This document shows positions 1 through 6,390 of a DNA stretch of 16,961 nucleotides, piece by piece. The position numbers and the translations under genes are program-made. The notes beneath the pieces are model-generated. The model was not told where the DNA came from, did no database searches, and saw only the letters and a list, made by a program, of their open reading frames with translations. Each line of letters opens with the position of its first letter. The first letter of the stretch is position 1. Origin of the DNA: CAJXCL01 sp964394335 (lineage in GTDB: Bacteria > Nitrospinota > Nitrospinia > CAJXCL01); the NCBI GenBank assembly GCA_964394335.1, contig CAYMVZ010000051.1, positions 1 through 16,961 of the forward strand, read 5' to 3'.

Positions 1-711
1 GATTATGTTACTGTTGACCATCTGTTTCAAGTTTTAGGGTTAATCAATAATGGAAAGATTAATGAAACCTTTTTTGAAAATGAAAGCGGGGTGGCAAAAA
101 TCAAAATGTTTCGTTCTGATTTTGATGAAGATCACATGCTGGAATTTCTACCAATGATAAAACGTTCGATAACCAAACAGGATTTTTTTTACTTTGTGCA
201 TCGATTGGTGTGGAAAATAACTCTTAGCCCAAATGACGAGAAAAGGATAAAGCATTTTAAGGATTCTGTTGAGGAGAAACATATTCTAAAGAAGCTAAAA
301 ACCCATTACAACCTCAAAAAATTTTCCAGTTTATATCCTGATTTAAAAGAATCTTTAGAAGAGTTTAACAAACTATGGGACGTTTCAAAACAGGCGTCTC
401 GCACAACTGAGAAGCTGCTTCAAGCATCGATCTCAAATCCGCCTCAAATCCAGAAAATAAAATCTTTAGGCGAAAAAATAGCTGATTTTGATGAAAAAAT
501 TAATTTAATGGGGCTTACGAATCCGATTATAAAACCTATTACAGATATGTTTCGGTTTGGTAAAGAAAATTTGCAGGGAGAAAATGTTTCTGTTCTCGCA
601 AAGGAAACATTGGTCTTATATCAAAATATTAAATTTCAGGCGGGTAGTATTTACCAGATTGGATTTCAGTTATGCGAATCTTTAAAACAATCTTTTGACA
701 CTTCAGCATAA
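1..711 (+). CDS. Unknown helical protein, 5'-truncated by the window edge
   Basis: The frame is open from the first base (reads DYVTVDHLFQ...), so the true start lies upstream. A GTG at 91 is only an internal candidate. The visible 236 residues are rich in Lys, Glu, Leu and Phe, look mostly helical, and have no signal peptide or membrane segment. The last ~120 residues are amphipathic helices with a 'TNPIIKPI' break, vaguely like the C-terminal helical part of DUF115 'motility-associated factor' glycosyltransferases, which often sit beside fliD. That resemblance is weak and is inference only; the catalytic part, if any, is outside the window. It ends 22 bp before the next flagellar-locus gene and is probably co-transcribed with it. 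No function can be assigned firmly. Confidence 0.6.
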   Translation, partial: DYVTVDHLFQVLGLINNGKINETFFENESGVAKIKMFRSDFDEDHMLEFLPMIKRSITKQDFFYFVHRLVWKITLSPNDEKRIKHFKDSVEEKHILKKLKTHYNLKKFSSLYPDLKESLEEFNKLWDVSKQASRTTEKLLQASISNPPQIQKIKSLGEKIADFDEKINLMGLTNPIIKPITDMFRFGKENLQGENVSVLAKETLVLYQNIKFQAGSIYQIGFQLCESLKQSFDTSA

Positions 712-733
712 ATTTATAATAATATTTAACGTT

Positions 734-1366
734 ATGCCAAAAATAATCATTAATAATGAAGAAAAAAATTGTGATACTTCGTCCTTTGGTAATTTAAATA
801 AACTGTATGAGAATTTGTTGGGTGAGTTTGCCACGAAGGAATCTTTTGTGACAAGTATCAAACTCAATGGTGAGGAGTTAAGCGAAAATGAGCTTCAAAA
901 AAAAGGAGATTTACCGGTAAACGATATTGAAACGTTTGAGATGATTATTTTGACACTGCCTGAAATGACTTTAAACAGCATAAACAATGTGATGGAATAC
1001 CTGGCAAAGCTCATTCCCGCCGTAAAAAATGCATCCGAGCTTTTCAGGACAAAGAGCCCGGAAGAGGCAAATAAATATTATCTTCAATGCGTTGAAGGCT
1101 TGACTTGGTTTCAGGAAGTAGTAGATAATATTAGTAGCTTATTAAAACTGGAGCTTGAAAAGTTGGATTTTGGCTCAAAAAGTTTCGAAGAGCTTCAGAA
1201 GCAATTATTATCGATAACAAAAGAAATTCACGATTCTCAGGATAAGAAGGACTGGGTTATGTTAGCTGACCTTCTTGAGTATGAACTGACCCCTTATCTG
1301 GAAGAATGGCAGTCTGTTCTGCCGTTATTTGTTCGGGCAGTTCAAAAAAAAGCGAGTCAGGCATAA
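734..1366 (+). CDS. Conserved flagellar-locus protein, beta-grasp-like N-terminus plus helical domain
   Basis: 210 residues from ATG 734; a TTG-initiated extension to 695 would overlap the previous gene and has no ribosome site. Residues 1-75 alternate short hydrophobic strands with a helix and a 'IKLNGEEL' hairpin, the pattern expected of a ubiquitin-like or beta-grasp fold. Residues 80-210 are amphipathic helices ending in 'DWVMLADLLEYELTPYLEEW'. I recall the same 'ADLLEYEL..LLEEW' signature from uncharacterised proteins beside flagellin or fliD genes in other bacteria, but no role is known to me. It is cytoplasmic by appearance. The position upstream of fliD and flagellar chaperones suggests a late flagellar assembly or export accessory role (inference). 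No Shine-Dalgarno is visible. Confidence 0.75.
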   Translation: MPKIIINNEEKNCDTSSFGNLNKLYENLLGEFATKESFVTSIKLNGEELSENELQKKGDLPVNDIETFEMIILTLPEMTLNSINNVMEYLAKLIPAVKNASELFRTKSPEEANKYYLQCVEGLTWFQEVVDNISSLLKLELEKLDFGSKSFEELQKQLLSITKEIHDSQDKKDWVMLADLLEYELTPYLEEWQSVLPLFVRAVQKKASQA

Positions 1367-1374
1367 ATTAATGC

Positions 1375-1401
1375 TAAAGTTATTTTGTTTTTGGCCGATA
1401 A
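1375..1401 (+). promoter_or_regulatory. Sigma-28 (FliA) promoter
   Basis: TAAAGTTA at 1375-1382, an 11-nt spacer, then GCCGATAA at 1394-1401. This is an essentially perfect match to the sigma-28 consensus (TAAAGTTT-N11-GCCGATAA). The expected transcript starts near 1408 and reaches the ATG at 1446. It is the only convincing sigma-28 site I see in the window and matches the presence of flgM downstream. Confidence 0.9.
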
Positions 1402-1445
1402 GCACTATGAGGGTCAAAATACCTAAATAAAAAGGGGGTGAGGTT

Positions 1446-1763
1446 ATGGCAGAAACTAGTGCAGTTGGTGGTGTTGCTGGTCTAACCAATACTAATGTTG
1501 GGCAGCAAAGGAAAATTGAGGGGGTTGAGAGGAGTATTACGAGGCAAGAGAACAAAGACACAACGAATACCAATGCTACAAGAAATAGCACTGCCGAAAT
1601 TAAAGTAAAAGCGGCTCCGGAGAAAGTTGAAACTAAAACTGAGGGGGTCCAAAAGAATCCTGAAAATAATATACAGCGACAGGAAAATAATTTTGATGCT
1701 GCTAATAATGTAGCTAGTACTTCATCAAATGAACGAGGACAAACGGTTAACGACTTTGCCTAG
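1446..1763 (+). CDS. Small disordered protein under sigma-28 control
   Basis: 105 residues, starting at ATG 1446 behind a strong purine-rich ribosome site (AGGGGGTGAGG). The protein is very hydrophilic: rich in Asn, Thr, Glu, Gln and Lys, with no Cys, Trp or Tyr and no signal peptide or membrane helix. It should be intrinsically disordered. It does not look like FlaG, FlgM or flagellin, and I do not recognise the family. The consensus sigma-28 promoter 45 bp upstream makes it a late (class 3) flagellar gene, so a secreted filament-related or regulatory role is plausible but unproven. The short spacing and strong ribosome site suggest abundant expression. Confidence 0.75.
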   Translation: MAETSAVGGVAGLTNTNVGQQRKIEGVERSITRQENKDTTNTNATRNSTAEIKVKAAPEKVETKTEGVQKNPENNIQRQENNFDAANNVASTSSNERGQTVNDFA

Positions 1764-1787
1764 TTTTATTAAATCCGCAACAGAATA

Positions 1788-1952
1788 ACCCGTCCGGAAG
1801 GGAGGGGTGCGCAAACCGCGCGTGAAACAGAAAAACAAATCCTCAGAGAATTTGTTTAGTTTCAATAGGTTATAGAGTTTTCGAGAAGTTGACCCTCGAC
1901 TAAATTCAGAGAGTAGGTTTATTTTGTATCAGGTTTTGCAATATTACCTGAT
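1788..1952 (+). promoter_or_regulatory. Hairpin-rich leader upstream of fliD
   Basis: The 203-bp gap before fliD contains five successive potential stem-loops. They are 1788-1808 (ACCC..GGGT plus TCC/GGA, loop GGAAG, with one G-G mismatch), 1809-1821 (GCGC/GCGC, loop AAACC), 1833-1857 (AAACAAAT/ATTTGTTT), 1881-1899 (TCGAG/CTCGA) and 1928-1952 (ATCAGGT/ACCTGAT). The last ends 3 nt before the fliD ribosome site. It could be a structured mRNA leader or a processing region between a sigma-28 transcript and fliD. It lacks the conserved core of the cyclic-di-GMP-I riboswitch. No clear promoter is visible inside it. Confidence 0.45.
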
Positions 1953-1966
1953 TAGCGAGGGGGAGT

Positions 1967-3844
1967 ATGAGGGTCAATCTGTTTACAGCAGCTTTTGCTG
2001 AAATTGGCCAGCTTTTTAGAAGGTCAACTACAGATAAAAATCAAGCTTTACGCGATTTTTCAATTCCGGGAATCAGAGAAGACAGGGTTTCATTATCCGA
2101 TAAGGCCATTCAAAAATTATCGGATACTAAATTGGAGAGGGTTGGAAAAGAAACTATCGCAACCAGTTCGTATTACTTTGTTGAAAGAAGGGTTCCAAAA
2201 GTAGAACTACTGGATAGCGCCGCTTCAGCATACCAGGTTCACAGCGATTTAGAATTCCTCAGGCAAGAAAAAACCCGCATTCCTATAGTTGATAACCTGC
2301 CTTTGAGGTCACCATTCATAAAAAAACAAATCAAGTCATTCCTGAAAATCAGTGAAAAACTGTCAAGTTTGAAAAATGCCATAAAAAATGTAAGCCAGGC
2401 AGGGAATTTCAATATCAAATCAGCTAAATCTTCAAATACCGATGCATTAACTGCAACGACCACCGCAAAAAGCTCTGTTGATAATTTTAAAATTAATATA
2501 TCCCGGCTGGCAGGAGGTCAGCAGCTTGTTTCTGATGCTGTTTCCGACCCATTCGCGGGACTGGGCGCGTCAGGTGCTATTCAAATCAATGGTTTTGAAG
2601 TTAATATTGAAACGTCCGATTCTTTAGACGATATTAAAAATAAAATCAACTTTGGAGAAGATTTAAACAAAAACGGAGTCCTTGACTTGGAGGAGGATCT
2701 CAATAAAAATGGTATATTAGAGGTATTGCAAGTAGCGAGTAACTCCCATGCCAAAGGTATATACATTATCGAAGATATCAATGGAGATAACGTTATACAG
2801 GGCAGCGAAGACTCAAATGGGAATGAATTGTTGGATGGAGGGGTGGCAGAATTGGAAGTAGTAGCCTCAATAATTGATAATAGGCTATTTTTGGAGTCCT
2901 TATCTAACGTCCATAAGAAAATCGAACTTCAGGATCATAATGATGTTTTGTTTGACCTCGGTTTTTTTGAATTGGATCGAGATGATAATGCTGTTCTAAA
3001 GGAGCAGCAATTAGATCCTGACACTTTTGAAAATTTAAACATGCTTCCCACGACATCCTCTTTAACTGTTGATGGAGATAGTTTTGAAAAAGCGGCAAAT
3101 GAAATATCAGACATCATTCCTGAAACCACATTGCGTCTCAAAGATACTTCATCAAGAGATATTTCGCTCTCTATATCAACAGACTTGACAGAAACTTTAA
3201 AAAATATTAAAAATTTTGTTTCCGCCTATAATGATACAATTAAATTTTTAAATAATGAACTCGCTTTTAGCAGAGTGCTGGAAGAAGATGTTTCCACTCA
3301 AAAAATGCGAAATAGACTAAATGATAAAACAATGGATGATGTTTTAAATGCAGATCAAAAATTTAATAACCTGGAAGAAATAGGAATTACGAGTCAAAAT
3401 CAGTCGAAGAATACATTTAACCAGATAGCGATTAAAAACCTGGTGACAAACTTTAAAAGTGAAGTTTCAAATATGGTGTTGCTCCCTTCAAAAGGGAGTA
3501 GTTCTATTTTTGCAGGATTAGGAAAAATCGGGATCAGGACAATGGAAGACGATACTCTGACAATTGACGAGAGAGAATTGAAAAAAGTGCTTGAAAAAAA
3601 TGCGGAAAAGGTCATTACCCTTTTTACTGACGCATCAAGCGGAATAGCTGAGAAATTAGACGGTCTGATTAGTATTCTAACCAGACCGTTGTCAGGTACA
3701 ATCGCCCAGAAAACAGTCAATAAAAATAACTTATTGAGTAATATTTCTTTTGCCTCTGATTTGATCAAAAGTACTGCAAAAGTTCAGGCAACTCAATTTG
3801 ATAAGTCTACTCAAGAAAATGTTATTTTTTCTGTGACGGCTTAA
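1967..3844 (+). CDS. fliD: Flagellar filament cap protein FliD
   Basis: 625 residues; ATG follows a strong GAGGGGGAG ribosome site. FliD (HAP2) caps the growing filament and promotes flagellin folding outside the cell. FliD-type features are helical residues ~80-145, 'VDNFKINISRLAGGQQLVSD' (171-190), 'SGAIQINGFEVNI' (202-214), 'LTVDGDSFEKAANEI...TTLRLKD' (366-393), 'NFVSAYNDTI' (416-425) and 'IGIRTMEDDTLTIDERELKKVL' (521-542). Two things are odd. The N-terminus lacks the usual 'SGLDT..I' opening and instead carries ~80 extra residues with a FlgM-like 'EDRVSLSDKA' (38-47). Residues 232-290 hold four 12-residue loops of EF-hand type (DLNKNGVLDLEE, DLNKNGILE.., DINGDNVIQGSE, DSNGNELLD). The next gene starts 1 bp after its stop, indicating one transcript. 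Confidence 0.93.
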   Translation: MRVNLFTAAFAEIGQLFRRSTTDKNQALRDFSIPGIREDRVSLSDKAIQKLSDTKLERVGKETIATSSYYFVERRVPKVELLDSAASAYQVHSDLEFLRQEKTRIPIVDNLPLRSPFIKKQIKSFLKISEKLSSLKNAIKNVSQAGNFNIKSAKSSNTDALTATTTAKSSVDNFKINISRLAGGQQLVSDAVSDPFAGLGASGAIQINGFEVNIETSDSLDDIKNKINFGEDLNKNGVLDLEEDLNKNGILEVLQVASNSHAKGIYIIEDINGDNVIQGSEDSNGNELLDGGVAELEVVASIIDNRLFLESLSNVHKKIELQDHNDVLFDLGFFELDRDDNAVLKEQQLDPDTFENLNMLPTTSSLTVDGDSFEKAANEISDIIPETTLRLKDTSSRDISLSISTDLTETLKNIKNFVSAYNDTIKFLNNELAFSRVLEEDVSTQKMRNRLNDKTMDDVLNADQKFNNLEEIGITSQNQSKNTFNQIAIKNLVTNFKSEVSNMVLLPSKGSSSIFAGLGKIGIRTMEDDTLTIDERELKKVLEKNAEKVITLFTDASSGIAEKLDGLISILTRPLSGTIAQKTVNKNNLLSNISFASDLIKSTAKVQATQFDKSTQENVIFSVTA

Positions 3845-3845
3845 A

Positions 3846-4346
3846 GTGAAAAAAAACATGGAAGAGAGTAAGATAATGAGAGAAATGCAATCCCTGCTGA
3901 AAATGAAATTATTATATTTCAAAGCATTCTATGATATTTCTATTCAACAAAAAAAAGCAATTGCTCAAGATGATAATGAAAAATCTCAGATAAAAACTGC
4001 TCAGTCTATCAATAAAACAGAAATAGAGTCATTATTATTAAAAAAGGATAATGTTATTTCTAAAATTTTAGAGCTTGAAAGAAAGACAGAGTCTATAATT
4101 AAAGATAATCTGTCTTTAGAATCAAAATTGGCTGATGATAGTACGGTTAAATCCTTTAACCAGCAGATTAAAGAGGTTATTGGTAAAATAGTTCCAATAG
4201 AAAAAGAAGTTGCCGCAACATTGGAGAAATATAAAAACCTCTTGAAAGAACGAGCTGGTACTTTAAGAAGAGGCAGAACTCTTATTACGGGCTATGGTGG
4301 GCAAAAATTTATCAGACCCAGATTTATAGACTATAAACTTCAATAA
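3846..4346 (+). CDS. FlgN/FliT-like flagellar export chaperone
   Basis: 166 residues from GTG 3846; ATGs at 3858 and 3876 are alternatives and no start has a clear Shine-Dalgarno. The protein is almost wholly helical coiled coil. The N-terminal half follows the FlgN-type pattern (a long helix, then 'KKDNVISKILELERKTE', residues ~65-81), and a basic C-terminal tail reads 'RRGRTLITGYGG...RPRFIDYKL'. FlgN and FliT chaperones keep hook-junction or cap proteins unfolded for the flagellar type III export gate. Placement 1 bp after fliD favours a FliD chaperone role (FliT-like), but sequence alone cannot separate FlgN from FliT. No fliS gene is present in the window. Confidence 0.65.
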   Translation: MKKNMEESKIMREMQSLLKMKLLYFKAFYDISIQQKKAIAQDDNEKSQIKTAQSINKTEIESLLLKKDNVISKILELERKTESIIKDNLSLESKLADDSTVKSFNQQIKEVIGKIVPIEKEVAATLEKYKNLLKERAGTLRRGRTLITGYGGQKFIRPRFIDYKLQ

Positions 4347-4351
4347 ATAAA

Positions 4352-4633
4352 ATGGTTTTACCTATTTCAAACATTCAGAATGTTATTAGAACTTATGGGA
4401 GGCAGCTTAATATTGCCCGCCTGAATACAGAAGCAAAAGGCAAAGTAACTCAGGGACAGGTCGATCGGGTAGAAATCTCCGAAGAGGGCAAACGGCTGTT
4501 GGAGCAGAAACCTCAAACAACCGCTCCTGAAATGAATAGACCTGTGAAAGAAACTTTTGATGAATTTGAAAGTGAAACTATAGGGACGAGTGAAAATTTA
4601 GATACCGATGAAGATGACGATTTCAATTTTTAG
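4352..4633 (+). CDS. DVU0524-like FlgM-associated small protein
   Basis: 93 residues, starting 5 bp after the chaperone gene with no visible Shine-Dalgarno, so probably translationally coupled. Residues 7-22 ('NIQNVIRTYGRQLNIARL' region) and 38-50 (DRVEISEEGKRLL) match my memory of the small DVU0524-type proteins found next to flgM in Desulfovibrio and relatives. The C-terminal 25 residues are strongly acidic and probably disordered. The D-R-V-x-I-S segment resembles the N-terminal part of FlgM, but the sigma-28-binding helices of FlgM are absent, so it is not itself a standard anti-sigma factor. Role unknown. Its 3' end overlaps the convergent hydrolase gene by 11 bp (4623-4633). Confidence 0.7.
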   Translation: MVLPISNIQNVIRTYGRQLNIARLNTEAKGKVTQGQVDRVEISEEGKRLLEQKPQTTAPEMNRPVKETFDEFESETIGTSENLDTDEDDDFNF

Positions 4634-5384
4634 TTACCTCTACCTTCATTAAATCTTCGGCTAAAACCACATCTCCGGAATAAGTTTTTCGGCATTCCGC
4701 GATTAAATCGTACTTTTCACAAAGGGGATAAAAGTGAGTGAGGATGAGTTTTTTGCATTTTGATTTAGTTGCGATTTTTCCAGCAGCGGAAGGCGATAGA
4801 TGCCCGTCTATTTTCCGGTCATCAGGGAAAGAACATTCTAAAACAAGGATATCCGCATTATGTCCAAGAGAAATTATATTTTCGCAATAGTCCGTATCCC
4901 CTGATAAAACAATGCTTTGGTCCTCGGATGACTCAAGCCTGTAACTAACACTCTCTTTAGAGTGTGCAGGCTGTTGGGTTAAAACCTTAAGACTTTCGAT
5001 ACTTATTGTTTCATTTACAACTTCTTTTAAATCGAGTTTATAATTATCAGCGTCAAGCCACTTGCCAAAAACCTGCTTTAATTGATTAAAGAACTCAATA
5101 AATCCTTCTCCGCCAATAATTAGCAAGTCCTTTTGTCGGGGGAGGTCTCCATATCTGCAGGTAAAAAGAAAAGGAACGAGATCTGATATGTGGTCGGGAT
5201 GAACATGGGTATAACAAATAACATCCACATCACGGTAAGTTATCCCTGCCTTTAAAAGTCGTTCTAACGTACCCGAACCACTGTCAATTAAAATTATTTT
5301 TCCATCGGCTTTTACAACCTGACCGGAAGAGCCCCTTTTAAGAGAAGGGACACAGGTACCTGAACCTAAGATAATCAGCTCCAT
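4623..5384 (-). CDS. RNase Z-like metallo-beta-lactamase-fold hydrolase
   Basis: 253 residues from ATG 5384; a TTG at 5393 would add only three residues and has no better ribosome site. Zinc-ligand motifs of the tRNase Z/arylsulfatase-like branch are complete: HVHPDH (60-65, preceded by T), 'PAH' (H141), 'SGDTD' (D163), 'GHLSP' (H195) and 'LTHFYP' (H217). The N-terminal 'LGSGTCVPS..RGSSG' and 'LIDSGSGTLERL' fit the same group. Members cleave tRNA 3' trailers or hydrolyse small phosphodiester or sulfate-ester substrates; which applies here cannot be read from sequence. It lies 228 bp downstream of flgM on the same strand and has its own upstream copy of a 17-bp motif shared with flgM. Confidence 0.85.
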   Translation of the reverse strand: MELIILGSGTCVPSLKRGSSGQVVKADGKIILIDSGSGTLERLLKAGITYRDVDVICYTHVHPDHISDLVPFLFTCRYGDLPRQKDLLIIGGEGFIEFFNQLKQVFGKWLDADNYKLDLKEVVNETISIESLKVLTQQPAHSKESVSYRLESSEDQSIVLSGDTDYCENIISLGHNADILVLECSFPDDRKIDGHLSPSAAGKIATKSKCKKLILTHFYPLCEKYDLIAECRKTYSGDVVLAEDLMKVEVTKN

Positions 5385-5424
5385 AACCGGCAAATCAATT
5401 ATTTGTTATTAGTTGCTGGTTTAA

Positions 5425-5441
5425 GTCAAAAAGCGAATAAT
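5425..5441 (-). promoter_or_regulatory. Shared 17-bp upstream motif, copy 1 (before the hydrolase gene)
   Basis: The + strand reads GTCAAAAAGCGAATAAT and differs at one base from 5980-5996 upstream of flgM. In the direction of the hydrolase gene it reads ATTATTCGCTTTTTGAC and ends 40 nt before the ATG. TTGAC could be a -35 element, but no good -10 box follows at 16-18 nt. It may be an activator site or a repeated promoter fragment. Confidence 0.45.
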
Positions 5442-5477
5442 ACAGTCCTGCGGTGCCACAACCAAGCTTGAAGTGAA

Positions 5478-5555
5478 AAGTGATCTAAAGTGCCTAAAGT
5501 AAAAAAATATGCCTTTTCCTACAACTTTAGATCACTTCAAACTTTAGGCACTTTA
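5478..5555. repeat. Interlaced inverted repeats between flgM and the hydrolase gene
   Basis: AAGTGATCTAAAGT at 5478-5491 is exactly complementary to 5524-5537. TAAAGTGCCTAAAGT at 5486-5500 is exactly complementary to 5541-5555. The order is A-B-A'-B', and A and B overlap by 6 nt, so the two stems compete or form a pseudoknot-like arrangement. A and B are also variants of one another (AAGTG-AT/CC-TAAAGT). No T-run follows on either strand, so it is not a simple terminator. Confidence 0.7.
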
Positions 5556-5612
5556 AACTTACTTATTATGCATCAAGCGGGTTTGAAAAGAAACAATGTT
5601 ATTTAACGGGCA

Positions 5613-5921
5613 TTAAGGAAAAGGTTTGTGGAAGGTCTGATCTTTATATTTCTGTATAATCTTTTCTGCTATCTCGTTTGTTTTAACTTCATAAGTTCCT
5701 TTTTCTATGTCTTCCTTGTACTTTTTTACCATTTCCACCCTGATATCAGGGTTGTTTTTTAATGCCTTGGGTTCACTTAGAAGAGCAGTACTTTTAGAAG
5801 ATATGGAGACTAAGTCTGTCTTATTTTTAGATTTATTCCCTTTGGTTTCTATGCGATTGGCTTCTTTTTTTTTGCTGTGGTTCAGCTTATGCAATTTGTC
5901 TGCAATTTCAACTTTTTTCAT
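5613..5921 (-). CDS. flgM: Anti-sigma-28 factor FlgM
   Basis: 102 residues; ATG 5921 has an AAAGG ribosome site about 9 nt upstream. FlgM binds sigma-28 (FliA) in the cytoplasm and blocks late flagellar transcription until it is exported through the finished hook-basal body. The C-terminal half carries the family signature: 'NPDIRVEMVKKYKEDIEKGTYEV' (57-79), then 'NEIAEKIIQKY' (82-92), the helices that contact sigma-28. The N-terminal half is basic and disordered, with the usual 'DLVSISSKSTALL' (36-48). Length is normal. It lies on the strand opposite to fliD, downstream of recD2 and a coiled-coil gene, with a 116-bp upstream gap that contains the shared 17-bp motif. Confidence 0.92.
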   Translation of the reverse strand: MKKVEIADKLHKLNHSKKKEANRIETKGNKSKNKTDLVSISSKSTALLSEPKALKNNPDIRVEMVKKYKEDIEKGTYEVKTNEIAEKIIQKYKDQTFHKPFP

Positions 5922-5979
5922 ATTTTAATACCTTTTTTTCAAAGGCTATTAGTAATTAATCAGTGGTGAAAGAGTGTTG

Positions 5980-5996
5980 GTCAAAAAGCGTATAAT
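5980..5996 (-). promoter_or_regulatory. Shared 17-bp upstream motif, copy 2 (before flgM)
   Basis: The + strand reads GTCAAAAAGCGTATAAT, 16 of 17 bases identical to 5425-5441. It lies 58 nt upstream of the flgM ATG. In the flgM direction it contains TTGACC as a possible -35 box, with only a poor -10 (GATTAA) at a 17-nt spacing. No sigma-28 or sigma-54 consensus is visible here. Confidence 0.45.
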
Positions 5997-6037
5997 TTCT
6001 CTCTTATAGAATCATAACGGTTAAAAATGGAAAAATA

Positions 6038-6352
6038 TTAGTGCTTTTTACTTCTGATTTCTTCGATTTTTTTATCTCTTTCATCAAATAAGGCCTTTTT
6101 TTCTTTAATAAATTCCTTTTTTAGTTCTTCTATTTGTGAAAGCGCGTCATCAGGATTGCGAATTTTAGCTTTTTCTATTTTGCTCTGAAGCATAATTTCT
6201 CTTTCAGCTAATTTCGCGTTATAAAGCTTGCGGATTTCAGCAATCTCTTTTTTCTGATCCCCGGTCAAACTCGCATTTTTCTCACCGGATTCACCGGTCA
6301 TTTTTTCTGCTTTTTTCATTGAAATATCCAATGCGCTTTTAATATCTCCCAT
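6038..6352 (-). CDS. Small coiled-coil hypothetical protein
   Basis: 104 residues; ATG 6352 follows a strong GGAGGG ribosome site at good spacing, which makes this a real gene. It opens 'MGDIKSALDISMKKAEKM' and continues as one long charged helix (residues ~33-104) rich in Glu, Lys and Ile, expected to form a coiled coil. There is no signal peptide, Cys or membrane segment. I have a vague memory of short proteins opening with 'SALEIAMEKAEK' in other anaerobes but cannot name a family or function. It starts 38 bp after the recD2 stop on the same strand and is probably co-transcribed with it; flgM follows 116 bp further on. Confidence 0.75.
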   Translation of the reverse strand: MGDIKSALDISMKKAEKMTGESGEKNASLTGDQKKEIAEIRKLYNAKLAEREIMLQSKIEKAKIRNPDDALSQIEELKKEFIKEKKALFDERDKKIEEIRSKKH

Positions 6353-6390
6353 TTTGTTTCCCTCCTCTTAAAAAAAATCAAAAATAGGTC

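Noticed and set aside
1325..1591. Minus-strand ORF of 88 codons with a hydrophobic translation
   Set aside because: It covers the sigma-28 promoter and the start of the sigma-28-driven gene on the opposite strand, and its hydrophobic composition is the reverse reading of Asn/Thr/Glu-rich codons.
1788..1824. Possible cyclic-di-GMP-I riboswitch because of GGGGTGCGCAAACC
   Set aside because: The conserved 5' half (CAGGGCAAACC) and the GGGACGCAAAGCC core are not present; only a loose resemblance remains.
3400..3768. Minus-strand ORF of 122 codons inside fliD
   Set aside because: It is an antisense shadow of a well-supported fliD reading frame with no ribosome site or recognisable domain.
5922..6037. 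A sigma-28 or sigma-54 promoter in front of flgM
   Set aside because: Neither TAAA-N-GCCGATAA nor TGGCAC-N5-TTGC is visible; only the shared 17-bp motif with TTGACC was found.
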